A stretch of DNA of 64,000 bases from Zerene cesonia. Taxonomy: Eukaryota > Arthropoda > Insecta > Lepidoptera > Pieridae. The stretch covers positions 310,001-374,000 of the forward strand of contig NC_052108.1 in assembly GCF_012273895.1 (NCBI RefSeq). The letters are read 5' to 3'. The notes beneath the pieces were generated by a model that saw only the letters and a program-made list of their open reading frames with translations, was not told where the DNA came from and searched no databases. A program made the translations under genes and the position numbers. This document shows, piece by piece, positions 38,420 to 48,114 of this stretch (positions are counted from its first letter, which is position 1; the number at the start of each line of letters is the position of its first letter).

Positions 38420-40166
38420 TATTCCATAATTAAATAATAGAATCGCAATTAAAGTCAGAAGATCCGGATATAAACACTACTTAAACACACTAATATATAA
38501 ACACTAATAAATCTGGCGGCTAAAAATAACCTATAACAGAAGCAAAAACTTCGTATTGCAAGATAACTGACTTGAATACGCAATTAATTCAGGTGGTTCA
38601 CAACCGCGCGTTTTAAAAGTCAAACACAAAATTTTTGCGTATGTAACTTTATTAAGAATGTAAAGCAATTCACTAATATTCACTCCGTCGAAGCTAACGT
38701 TACGTATGTTGATTCAATATCACATAAAAATAGATAAATAGCCCCATATCTGCTATGCAATGCTATACAATGGGAACATTTTTGGATTTCTGAAAAAATA
38801 TGAAGTCACCAAAGCTAGCGCAAGCATATTTAAAGATATCATCGTATAATCACTACAACTGATCAGTAGATAACGAGTGTACAAATGATGAATTATACAA
38901 ATGTTTTGGAGTCAAACATGGTGCGAAATGCAAACACGTGGGCCATCAACTCACACTCGAGGTCTAATTTATTTGCACGTTAAGCAAATATTTAGTATAA
39001 TTTTCTGGTTGCTAGATCCGGATTGACTGCTGTACCTTATGGTGTTTTTTCTATGGATTTAAAATATACAAGGAATAATATGACACGCGGAATAGGTGCT
39101 TTACTCGTACGCATTAACTTTTGACAGTTATATCAGTAACTCTGAGTGAAGAACTAATCACTTGAATCGGTTAATAGCACGTTAAGGCACAACAGTTTCT
39201 TCATCCAATAGAAGACAGCTCGCCCCGCGCACGCGCATCCTTACGTTGCAGTGGTTACGACAGAACCAGTCATGCGCACATTAAATCAGCACCGTCGTAT
39301 TCGAAAGGCTGGTTGCCTAGACACAGCGACAACACAGGTTCTAGACTACTGGTAGTTCTTACTCGCGTTAGCCGACACGTCTTGGGAGTTAAATGCTTCA
39401 CTGTATTATTTTCTTACAAGTTGACGAAAGTAGATAGAAACAAATATCAATTTATTCGGTGCGAGGACCGAGGGAAGAAACGCACGGTTCAATTTCTAGA
39501 GTGCAAGATATAGTATTAAACATTTAACCTTCTATAAATATTCCAAATATTTATAAACATAGAAAAAAATATAAATTATCGTTCATTTTTTTTTAATCAG
39601 CTATGGCTGTCCCACAGCTGGGCAAAGGCGTCTCTCCCCTTACTGAATATTAATTATTTATTTACAAGCATCTATAAATTGCATTAATAAATTAAAGGAT
39701 AGCTTTAAGAATAACAGAAAAATTGTAGTTTTATATGTTTGTAACGTTTTCACGCAAAAACCACTCGACCAATCTTCTCGAAAATACTTTCACCATTACA
39801 AACCTGCAACTTCACTGAGTGACATAGGCTATACATGAACCACGGGCGGACAGCTGGGAAATTATAAAATAAAAACTAATTTAAAACTGCAGATGGTAAA
39901 AACGCAATAGGTACAGTATAGTAGGCGGCGGATATGTCTAACCTGGTTCCCACGAGCCGTCGAGTTACCACGACTATACCAGAAGCATAACAATATTATT
40001 TAAATGCTTGATTCTGAGACCTAGATGTTATTTCTTTGTTTACGCTTTACATGTTTATGTCTAAATATAAAAAGTGCTTTATGGTTGTTCAATGTACATA
40101 TATTATAGTTTTGCAATATTTTAAGACAAGACAATTGCGGGTTTTTATCCTTAAATTACATTTTAA
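38420..40166. other. No gene seen; small repeat scraps
   Basis: Contains a repeat scrap with CCCACAGCTGGGCAAAGGC near 39610-39640 and a diverged Helitron-like scrap near 39735-39860. A GC-rich patch at 39215-39350 has no supported frame. Confidence 0.4.
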
Positions 40167-40369
40167 CTAGCTTCACCCGCCCCGCGGTTACACCCGCATA
40201 AGTCCGTCCATCTCGTTGGAATATCGAGATAAAAAGTTCGCTATATGTTATTCCAATTGTCCAGCTGTCTACGTACCAAATTGCATTGCAATCGGTTCAG
40301 TAGTTATTGCGTGAAAGAGTAACAAACACACACATCCTTAAAAAATTTCGCATTTATAATATTAGTAGA
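40167..40369 (-). mobile_element. Non-autonomous Helitron-like element
   Basis: Minus-strand copy of the 31908 family with more substitutions. The 3' CTAG is at 40167-40170 and the 5' TCTACTAATATTATAAATGC at the right end. Confidence 0.8.
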
Positions 40370-40535
40370 ATGGATATAACATAGTACATGGATAGGTATA
40401 TAATAAGTAACGTATTTTATTCAATTAAATTTGTCCGACAGTTATTAATAAAATTATTATGTATTTATATATATCCTTAACATTTACTGAGAACTTGTTT
40501 ACCATGACTCCGACTTTTTATTTTTTGTATGTTTA

Positions 40536-40730
40536 CTAGCCGCGCCGCGCGGATTCGCGGACGAACCCATGGGCAATAGCAAGCAATCTTTATATAGCTG
40601 GTGTCGTATTCTGATTTATAAGCTACAATTTGTAAAGTTCCAAGAAAATCTACTCAGTAGTTTCTTCGCGAAAGAGTAAACATCCATCCATCCAATTTTT
40701 AAAACGTTGGCGTTTATAATTTTAGTAAGA
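40536..40730 (-). mobile_element. Helitron-like element, another subfamily
   Basis: Minus-strand copy: TCTTACTAAAATTATAAACG start, CGCGCGGCGCGG-CTAG end. The interior differs from the 31908 group. Confidence 0.7.
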
Positions 40731-40998
40731 AAACTATTTCTCAACACGCTTTCATTATCTTCCCCTGCATGTTTAACTTTAAACGGACAGACTTATTGTT
40801 TGAATCTCGTGTAAATCGGCAACAAAGCTGCATTATTTGCACAGTGCGCTCACCCCGGGATATCCTTGAATCCATATCATGTTGTGTATAAAGTGGTGAC
40901 TCATTTCGTATTTAAGCCTGCGTGCGTTCGTTTTGCGTACGCGCCGCTTCCAGCCAAATCTCCAATTCTATGTTACATGTATACGAATTATAAGTTAA

Positions 40999-41050
40999 CT
41001 AGCCGTTCGCCCCGTCTTCGTCCGGGTTATCCTTATATGAAAACAAAAAA
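40999..41050 (-). mobile_element. Helitron-like 3'-end fragment
   Basis: On the minus strand, ACCCGGACGAAGACGGGG and GCGAACGG-CTAG|T look like a Helitron 3' terminus. No 5' end is recognisable upstream. Confidence 0.5.
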
Positions 41051-41435
41051 GCTCTAACATAAAGAGATATGAATGTGAAATACCATTGACTTTTGACTTC
41101 AAAATTAAACAGCATTCTATAAGGTATAGGTATTTCTGTTTTATCATAATAACAATCGATTAAAAGTTACCAAAGGATACTTTATAATGCTATCCCAAAT
41201 TGTCCAAAACAGAAGAGATTCACATGAATATATAACAAATAATGCCAACAGCAAACAACAACAACGCCATCAGCCTATTGAAAAATCAACCTTATCCATA
41301 ATACAATAGAACATAAAATTGCCCGACACTAGTCTATCTTCAATAACCCCTATGCAAGTCCTAAACTTTTTACCGAGAGTAGATTGTATTGCTATCGCTC
41401 AACCAATCAGAGGCCAGCATTTTGCGAGCGTACAA

Positions 41436-41543
41436 ATGGAAAAAGAAACGAAACGTCAAGGTGAATATCAGACACACCGAACCGACGAGGAAGCATCGGA
41501 CGACGGTTTAACTGGATTTTATACGATGCTAACGACAAACTGA
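41436..41543 (+). CDS. Small ORF with coding-like composition, unrecognised
   Basis: An ATG at 41436 opens 35 codons reading MEKETKRQGEYQTHRTDEEA, then SDDGLTGFYTMLTTN and a stop. Composition is hydrophilic and charged, unlike the AT-rich noise nearby. A CCAAT box in AACCAATCAG lies about 30 bases upstream, and a donor-like CAAG|GTGAAT occurs inside (near 41461). It could be a first exon, a micro-ORF or chance. Confidence 0.2.
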   Translation: MEKETKRQGEYQTHRTDEEASDDGLTGFYTMLTTN

Positions 41544-41730
41544 TTAATTTTGTGCTACTATTGGAAAAAAATAATCAAAGATTACATAAAGAGCACGTCG
41601 GATAGGATATTGTTCGTCTTATTCTGTCAATTAGCTTGTTTTATGAATGCCAATGCTATCGACTAATTATATTCTGTAGTATTTTTACATATTTCATTTT
41701 AAAGTTTCTTTGACAATATATATTTAAAGA

Positions 41731-41995
41731 TTCATCAGCATCAGCTTCAGCATCAGCATCAGCATCAGCCCTTACATGTTCCCACTGCTGGGACACAGGC
41801 CTCCCTCATAGGTTGGACATGCCGGTTTCCTCACGATGTCTTCCTTCACCGTTTTAAGCAGTGGTTATGTTCCAAGTTATCCACATCTGAAGATAAATTG
41901 ATAAATCAATTTATTTCCTGTACCCTCGCCCGGTCTAGAACTCCGACTGATCGTTTTTAAAGACCGAGGTTCTCACCACTGAGTTCTCACCACTG
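41731..41995 (+). repeat. RTE-like 3' repeat with internal deletion
   Basis: Starts with a CAGCAT-rich array (41734-41768), then GTTCCCACTGCTGGGACACA, GGTTTCCTCACGATGT and TTCCTTCACCGTT. Compared with 61409-61690 it lacks about 65 bases of the middle. The tail TCTCACCACTGA is duplicated. Confidence 0.65.
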
Positions 41996-42107
41996 ACCAA
42001 CACTGCTTTAAAGATCAGTCAAAGTGAATTCACGGCGGTTAAATGTAGACTTTGGGCCTAGAGAGCCTCTTAACTATCTTAACATACGAAAACAACTTAT
42101 CAATCTA

Positions 42108-43245
42108 CTTAGTCTGGCCATAAATACTGTTACACTTAATTATAAAAAAATATTACATTTGAATTTCGAATCTGTCANNNNNNNNNNNNNNNNNNNNNNN
42201 NNNNNNNNNNNNNNNNNNNNNNNNNNNNNNNNNNNNNNNNNNNNNNNNNNNNNNNNNNNNNNNNNNNNNNNNNNNNNNNNNNNNNNNNNNNNNNNNNNNN
42301 NNNNNNNNNNNNNNNNNNNNNNNNNNNNNNNNNNNNNNNNNNNNNNNNNNNNNNNNNNNNNNNNNNNNNNNNNNNNNNNNNNNNNNNNNNNNNNNNNNNN
42401 NNNNNNNNNNNNNNNNNNNNNNNNNNNNNNNNNNNNNNNNNNNNNNNNNNNNNNNNNNNNNNNNNNNNNNNNNNNNNNNNNNNNNNNNNNNNNNNNNNNN
42501 NNNNNNNNNNNNNNNNNNNNNNNNNNNNNNNNNNNNNNNNNNNNNNNNNNNNNNNNNNNNNNNNNNNNNNNNNNNNNNNNNNNNNNNNNNNNNNNNNNNN
42601 NNNNNNNNNNNNNNNNNNNNNNNNNNNNNNNNNNNNNNNNNNNNNNNNNNNNNNNNNNNNNNNNNNNNNNNNNNNNNNNNNNNNNNNNNNNNNNNNNNNN
42701 NNNNNNNNNNNNNNNNNNNNNNNNNNNNNNNNNNNNNNNNNNNNNNNNNNNNNNNNNNNNNNNNNNNNNNNNNNNNNNNNNNNNNNNNNNNNNNNNNNNN
42801 NNNNNNNNNNNNNNNNNNNNNNNNNNNNNNNNNNNNNNNNNNNNNNNNNNNNNNNNNNNNNNNNNNNNNNNNNNNNNNNNNNNNNNNNNNNNNNNNNNNN
42901 NNNNNNNNNNNNNNNNNNNNNNNNNNNNNNNNNNNNNNNNNNNNNNNNNNNNNNNNNNNNNNNNNNNNNNNNNNNNNNNNNNNNNNNNNNNNNNNNNNNN
43001 NNNNNNNNNNNNNNNNNNNNNNNNNNNNNNNNNNNNNNNNNNNNNNNNNNNNNNNNNNNNNNNNNNNNNNNNNNNNNNNNNNNNNNNNNNNNNNNNNNNN
43101 NNNNNNNNNNNNNNNNNNNNNNNNNNNNNNNNNNNNNNNNNNNNNNNNNNNNNNNNNNNNNNNNNNNNNNNNNNNNNGTAATAAATGTTATTTGCAGTTA
43201 ACAATTTTCTTTTTTCTTTATTACAATATTTATGGCAAGACTAGG
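42108..43245. mobile_element. Mariner-like transposon, second copy, interior lost in a 1000-N gap
   Basis: Visible ends are identical to those of the copy at 26592, flanked by TA at 42106-42107 and 43246-43247. N spans 42178-43177, starting and ending at exactly the same element bases as in the first copy. Confidence 0.8.
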
Positions 43246-43339
43246 TATAGGTATAGAAAGACAAACACACTTTCGCATTTATAATCCCTATATTTATATA
43301 CAGACATTTTATTCATTCTTGTTACGATCTCACTTACCA

Positions 43340-43455
43340 TATCTACATACCCCTGAAACAGCTGGACCGAATTTCATGAAATTTCGTGTGCATATCGGGT
43401 AGGTCTAAGAATCGGCCAACAGTTAAGTAAGACAGAAGAGTATTTGCCGGGTATT
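43340..43455 (+). mobile_element. Helitron-like fragment (32209 subfamily)
   Basis: ACAGCTGGACCGAATTTCAT and AGAATCGGCCAACAG match the reverse of the 32209-32381 copy. Neither terminus is intact. Confidence 0.5.
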
Positions 43456-43609
43456 AGGCACATAAGTAAAGAATTATTTTGTTAATTTTCATTAAGATAA
43501 AATTTCTTTTAAGTAAGCAAACAAATTTCAATATGATTCCTTTCACATCGAGACGAAACGGTGATCATAACAAACACTGTATTCTCTCTCGATATCACAT
43601 CACTCTTAC

Positions 43610-43755
43610 GTAATACACAATCCATGCATCGCTTGATCCATCCATCCATCGGGTATCGCTCGTTGGGCGAGCTCAGCCAGCCGGGCAACTTTCACTGAAG
43701 ATAACCATCTCGGGCACTCCTTGCCGCACTGATAATAAGGTTCAATTTGCGTTGG
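43610..43755 (-). CDS. Candidate minus-strand exon, product unknown
   Basis: A minus-strand frame without an ATG reads PTQIEPYYQCGKECPRWLSS, then VKVARLAELAQRAIPDGWMD. It has an AG preceded by a T-run at its 5' side and a consensus donor GTAAGA at 43609-43604. It enters in phase 0 and leaves in phase 2. It looks coding in composition, but no family is recognised and no partner exon was found. Confidence 0.22.
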
Positions 43756-44240
43756 CTCGAAATTACAATATTCGCGAAAAAAAATTTAAGGCCAAATCGA
43801 CATGTATTAATTCGCACGGGTGAAAACGGCGAACATCAGATTGTGTTTGTGATTGTTTTTTTAGATTTTATTTCTATAAATTATAATATGTTAAGAAGTA
43901 AAGTTAGTGTATAAATGTTTACTTTTTGTTTGTCGTACCTTATACCTACAGGAATTACCAAACAAAAAAAAATGTTTATATTTTCGGTACGATACTGTGA
44001 TTAATAATTAAAAACATTTAGTTGAGTTAATTGAAATCCAAACATTTGAACTTAAAATAATAGAAGTGTCTGGAATTGGCCAACTAATAAACTAAAAGCA
44101 TTTAAAACTGCGACAGCATAGAACATAATATACATATAGCGTGATATACAACTGAAATCCGCGTCTTTCACTTCTTATCCACAAGTTTTCCAGCAACGGC
44201 TTTGCCAGCATAGTCAAAATAATTACAGTCCCAGTACAGT

Positions 44241-44396
44241 AATAAAGTTGCCTATATGTTGTCCAGCTACCGTACGTACCAAGTTTCATTGCAATCGGTT
44301 CATTTGTCTTCGCGTGAAAAAGCAACAACAACAAACAAACACACACACACATCCTTACAAACTTTATACATATTCCTACTTATAATATTAGTAGGA
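44241..44396 (-). mobile_element. Helitron-like element truncated at 3' end
   Basis: Minus-strand 5' part of the 31908 family with a good TCCTACTAATATTATAAGTA start at the right. The CTAG side is missing. Short GTAGGA-type duplications follow at 44391-44415. Confidence 0.65.
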
Positions 44397-45009
44397 AGTA
44401 GGATTAGTAGGATGAGTGGAGACACACACTCGTAAAAACGTGTATGAGTTTAATAAATAATATGAATGCACTAAGTAAGTTAATGTATTGAGTTTCCTAT
44501 CGAGGCGATCACAAATCATCGCAAGATAGAGGCGAGCACCACAACAAACAACGTTCGCTATCAGCTATTGCGCCGGAGTGGCTGATAGGAGATAACACCG
44601 CTTCTAGAAGCGTTACAAACTAATTGATATTTATTTATTGCCGGTTCACACTTATAACTGTGCTAAGTGGCAATAATAAAGTGCGAATGTTTCATTAATG
44701 TATTATTTTATATTTGCTTCACAATATATATTATAAAGATGTTATGTTATGGATATATTTAAATATACTACACATGTACTTACATGTACACAAAGCCTAA
44801 ATTCGAATTCAAAGTTCAGACACAAGTCTATCGTAAAATTTTCACTCGTTTTACTTGATTTTTTTTAAATATTGACATTTCAATCACAGTTTAATCTGAT
44901 AACTGTTGGCCTTTTTCACAAGAAAACTTACAGACAAACTTTTACTATTTGCTTCGAACTAAAATTCAATTAATTATTGGAAAGGTGGAGTCGTAGCGGC
45001 CAATTATGT

Positions 45010-45153
45010 TATAAAACAAAGTCCTCTGCTCTATCTGTCTGTCTGTACGCGAATAACTCAAAAACAAGGCAGGCGAGTTTTACTATATAGGTTAAGTTGT
45101 AAAGATATAGCTATATATAGAATACGCGGGCGAAGACGAGGGCGGCAATCTAG
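45010..45153 (+). mobile_element. Helitron-like 3' part
   Basis: Contains CTGTCTGTCTGTACGCGAAT and ends GGGCGGCAAT-CTAG|T after a GCGGGCGAAGACG segment. The 5' end is not clear. Confidence 0.5.
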
Positions 45154-46794
45154 TCGATTTAAACATATTGTGTAAAGACAGTTTAAATATATAAGGTGCA
45201 CTTAAAACTGTATACAAGCTGGCTAAATAAGCAACTGGACGGGTACCGTCAGTTCCACGTTAACTTCGGTTCCCGGAACTTCGCTAATAAATAGAGAATT
45301 CTTCACAAAACTCGGCGGGTGCGAGCAAATCGACTTTCCTACATTTATTATTCGATACAAGAGGCGGTTGTCGAGCCGCGAGTTTGTAAGAGCGCTTTTG
45401 TAAGCAAGTCCATACTTAGCGGCTTTCGAATTAAATATCATCGGCATCGTGCCCCGTGCTAAAAACGCTTTTAATTAATATAATTAATGTTTCGATTCGT
45501 TGTTTGTTTCACTTTTGAAATCTTGAATGTGATGACATCAGACCCCTGGTTGAATTAACCAAAATATCAGTTATTTTTATAACCGCAGTCAATATTACGC
45601 GTCAACTGATTTATTAATGACTTGTCACTATTTTTTTATTCTTAATGATAACAAACGGAATTTATATAATACAATATTTAATAATATACAAGGTTTAATA
45701 ACGAAGACCGATTCAAATATAATGAGTTAATTATGCTACTTTCTCTGTCCATTGTACGTACTAAGATAAAAGGTAACAATATTAAATGTTTGATAGGCAA
45801 AATGACGGTAGATGACGAATTAAAACGGTATTCTGAAACGTATAAACTCAAAATCAAACATATATTCATTCAATTAGACTTCTTATAGAAGCACTTTTGA
45901 ATCGTCATATTACACAGTTTTAACATTTACCGGTACCGGTTCGGAAGGCAGTTTCTACAGAGACGAGTCGGCAAGAAACTGTGTAGTTGCTCTTTTAAAA
46001 TAATATCAATTTTACATTTAAATTCTACATAATATATAACATGTACATAACAATGATGCCAATGAATATAGTAATCGATATACTTCTAGCATGAAAGTGC
46101 AAATGACTCCTTTTAGACAACTATGATTCTATCCAGATCTCTTTCAGGCTATGTCTACAAGTACACACACACGCACACACAACAAAAATCACACCCTACA
46201 TCTGTGCGTGTGATTATTGTGTGATGTTTCGTTATCTGCGCGATATCTCGCAGCGCCTCAAGGTCCGGCCACACAGAGCCAACGGTCGCGCGAGTGCAAA
46301 GCCCCCACTTGACCGTGTTCGCAAACACTTTTATGAAAACAGGATGGGAAGGATGTACATTCACACACAGACACTCAGATATACCTAACTACGCAAGCAA
46401 CACAATTGTAATTTCTGATTTTGAAGGATGTTATGAATTTTTCCATACATTTTTGATTTTATTTCTATCTGATTCATAGAGTAGTTTAAAATAAAAAATT
46501 AAACATTTTTTTCGGTTCATCACATCAATAAACACAGACTTAATAAAAAAATAAACGCTTTCATACGCTTGTAAAGCGCACTCTGATGACTACACTCACA
46601 CTTAGCTGAAGACAATGAACGAGCATTGTTATAGATCTCACAACAATCAGATTTGTGTGTCCGCACCGTTAGATAATTATGCCCGAGCACAGATAAACGC
46701 AAATGATACTCTAGACAAGGAATATAGGTTAGTGTAATAAATTATACAACAAACATACAGTATAACAATCGTATTGTATTACTTATGTCTGTTT

Positions 46795-47015
46795 AGTATT
46801 TTCTTGTGTTTGGTTTCACGCGAGTATTATACATTTAGAAATTAAAAACTTTTCAACGGATTTTAAACGCGATTTATTCATTATATTATTAACCCGACGT
46901 TTCGAACACTTTACAGCGAGCGTGGTCAGGGGGAGACTTCCCGTGACCACGCTCGCTGTAAAGTGTTCGAAACGTCGGGTTAATAATATAATGAATAAAT
47001 CGCGTTTAAAATCCG
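46795..47015 (+). mobile_element. Foldback retroposon-like element with 74-bp perfect inverted repeat
   Basis: The element is flanked by a 12-bp direct repeat TTATGTCTGTTT (46783-46794 and 47016-47027). It has a roughly 60-bp head (AGTATTTTCTTGTG..., ACGCGAGTATTATACATT), then inverted arms 46855-46928 and 46944-47017 that match at every base around a 15-nt loop; the last two arm bases overlap the duplication. A related, partly deleted copy is at 55858-56049. No coding potential. The long variable-type target duplication suggests retroposition rather than a cut-and-paste MITE, but no A-tail is present. Confidence 0.75.
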
Positions 47016-47027
47016 TTATGTCTGTTT

Positions 47028-47345
47028 GTCAATCACAGATTGTGTAGATGAATAGTACAGAGTATACAAGTTGTTTGCTTTATCTTAAAAAAAAATCCAG
47101 TTTTTTACCTTATTTATTTATGTAAAGTTAACGGATGGTTTTTGAGCATTAACTATATTATGCAAACGTTATGTACATATTTTAATAAATTTTATATTGT
47201 TTTGTAACATGTCTTGATAAGTTTATCTGAGTTCACTCGCCTGTCCTTAACATTTCCTAATACTAAAAATACATTACAGCTACATTAATAATAACTTAAA
47301 CACACACACACACACACTCAAAGACGCGATAACTCTATCGTAACA
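47028..47345. other. No gene seen; CA microsatellite
   Basis: AT-rich spacer with (CA)n at about 47300-47317. Confidence 0.6.
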
Positions 47346-47513
47346 CTAGCTGACCCGGCAAACGGTCATAAAAAAAATATGTTGACCGATTCTCAGCCCC
47401 ACGAGATACGAGATGTGGACAAAATTTGAGAAATGAGAATCGGTGCAGCCGTTTCGAAGGAGTAGGTATGAATACAAACATTATCACACGTGAACTTTAC
47501 TTAACATATTAGA
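47346..47513 (-). mobile_element. Helitron-like element (32209 subfamily)
   Basis: On the minus strand it starts TCTAATATGTTAAGTAAAG and ends GCCGGGTCAG-CTAG, with A and T flanks. It is 168 bp. Confidence 0.75.
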
Positions 47514-47731
47514 TACAAGTGTATATACAAAAGTCAAGTTGAACTCGAAAGAAAGTCAGTGAATATAAAGCGAATGATTACTTTAGAAAGCGATTCGCCA
47601 AGTTTTTGCGTTTACATAATGACAGAGAGAACGCAGTAGGTGGGTAGGTAGGTACACATAGTGACGACAAAAAATGACCTACAAAACTTAGCTTAGTTTA
47701 TGCTTAAAGTTTCTCATTGTATTATTAATTA

Positions 47732-48114
47732 CTACCTGCGCCCCGCGGTTTCATCCGCGTAAGTCCGTATCCCGTAGGAATATCGGGATAAAAAGTTGCT
47801 TACATGTTATTCCAGTTGTCCAGCCGTCTGCGTACCAAATTTCATTGCAATCGGTTTAGTAATGAGAAATTTTGAAAGAATAGAAAAAATTTGATCACGA
47901 GGCAGGATTCGAACCTGCGTATCTTGCCTAACCGTAGCAAGGTTCGAATCCTGCCTCGTGATCAAATTTTTTCTATTCTTTCAAAATTTCTCATTTATAA
48001 AGCATTTCAATGCTATAAAACTGAAAAATTAAATCGGTTTAGTAGTTTTTGCGTGAAAGAGCAACAAACACAGACACATCGTTACAAACTTTCGCATTTA
48101 TAATATTAGTAGGA
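47732..48114 (-). mobile_element. Helitron-like element split by a palindromic insertion
   Basis: Minus-strand copy of the 31908 family, about 200 bp once the insertion at 47862-48031 and one copy of its 13-bp duplication are removed. The CTAG terminus is mutated (CTAC on the plus strand). The order of insertion is clear: the Helitron came first. Confidence 0.8.
47862..48031. mobile_element. tRNA-like palindromic insertion nested in a Helitron
   Basis: Bounded by a 13-bp duplication of Helitron sequence, AATCGGTTTAGTA (47849-47861 and 48032-48044). Arms 47861-47916 and 47940-47995 (56 bp, identical when reversed) surround a 23-nt loop. Each arm contains GGTTCGAATCC, a perfect pol III B box. 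On the minus strand 47902-47918 forms a complete T-arm (GCAGG-TTCGAAT-CCTGC) followed by CTCGTGA, like the 3' end of a tRNA. A 36-nt A-rich tail with a small hairpin (AGCATT-TC-AATGCT) follows. No A box or full tRNA cloverleaf is visible. Confidence 0.75.

Larger units (their letters stand above)
43246..46782. other. No certain gene; repeat fragments
   Basis: Holds Helitron-like pieces at 43340, 44241 and 45010 and the weak exon at 43610. A GC-rich patch at 45235-45460 is open in two frames on opposite strands (minus reads MPMIFNSKAAKYGLAYKSAL). I cannot assign it. Confidence 0.4.

Noticed and set aside
45223..45447. 74-codon minus-strand frame MPMIFNSK...
   Set aside because: Composition is tempting, but the opposite strand is equally open, no family is recognised and no splice partners are seen. 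Kept only as a GC-rich patch.
46155..46364. 69-codon minus-strand frame with a GC-rich middle
   Set aside because: The frame ends in a CA microsatellite. The GC-rich middle may be a repeat and there is no domain or splice support.
47900..47975. Functional tRNA gene
   Set aside because: Only the T-arm and acceptor-like end are present, duplicated as an inverted repeat. There is no D-arm, anticodon arm or A box.
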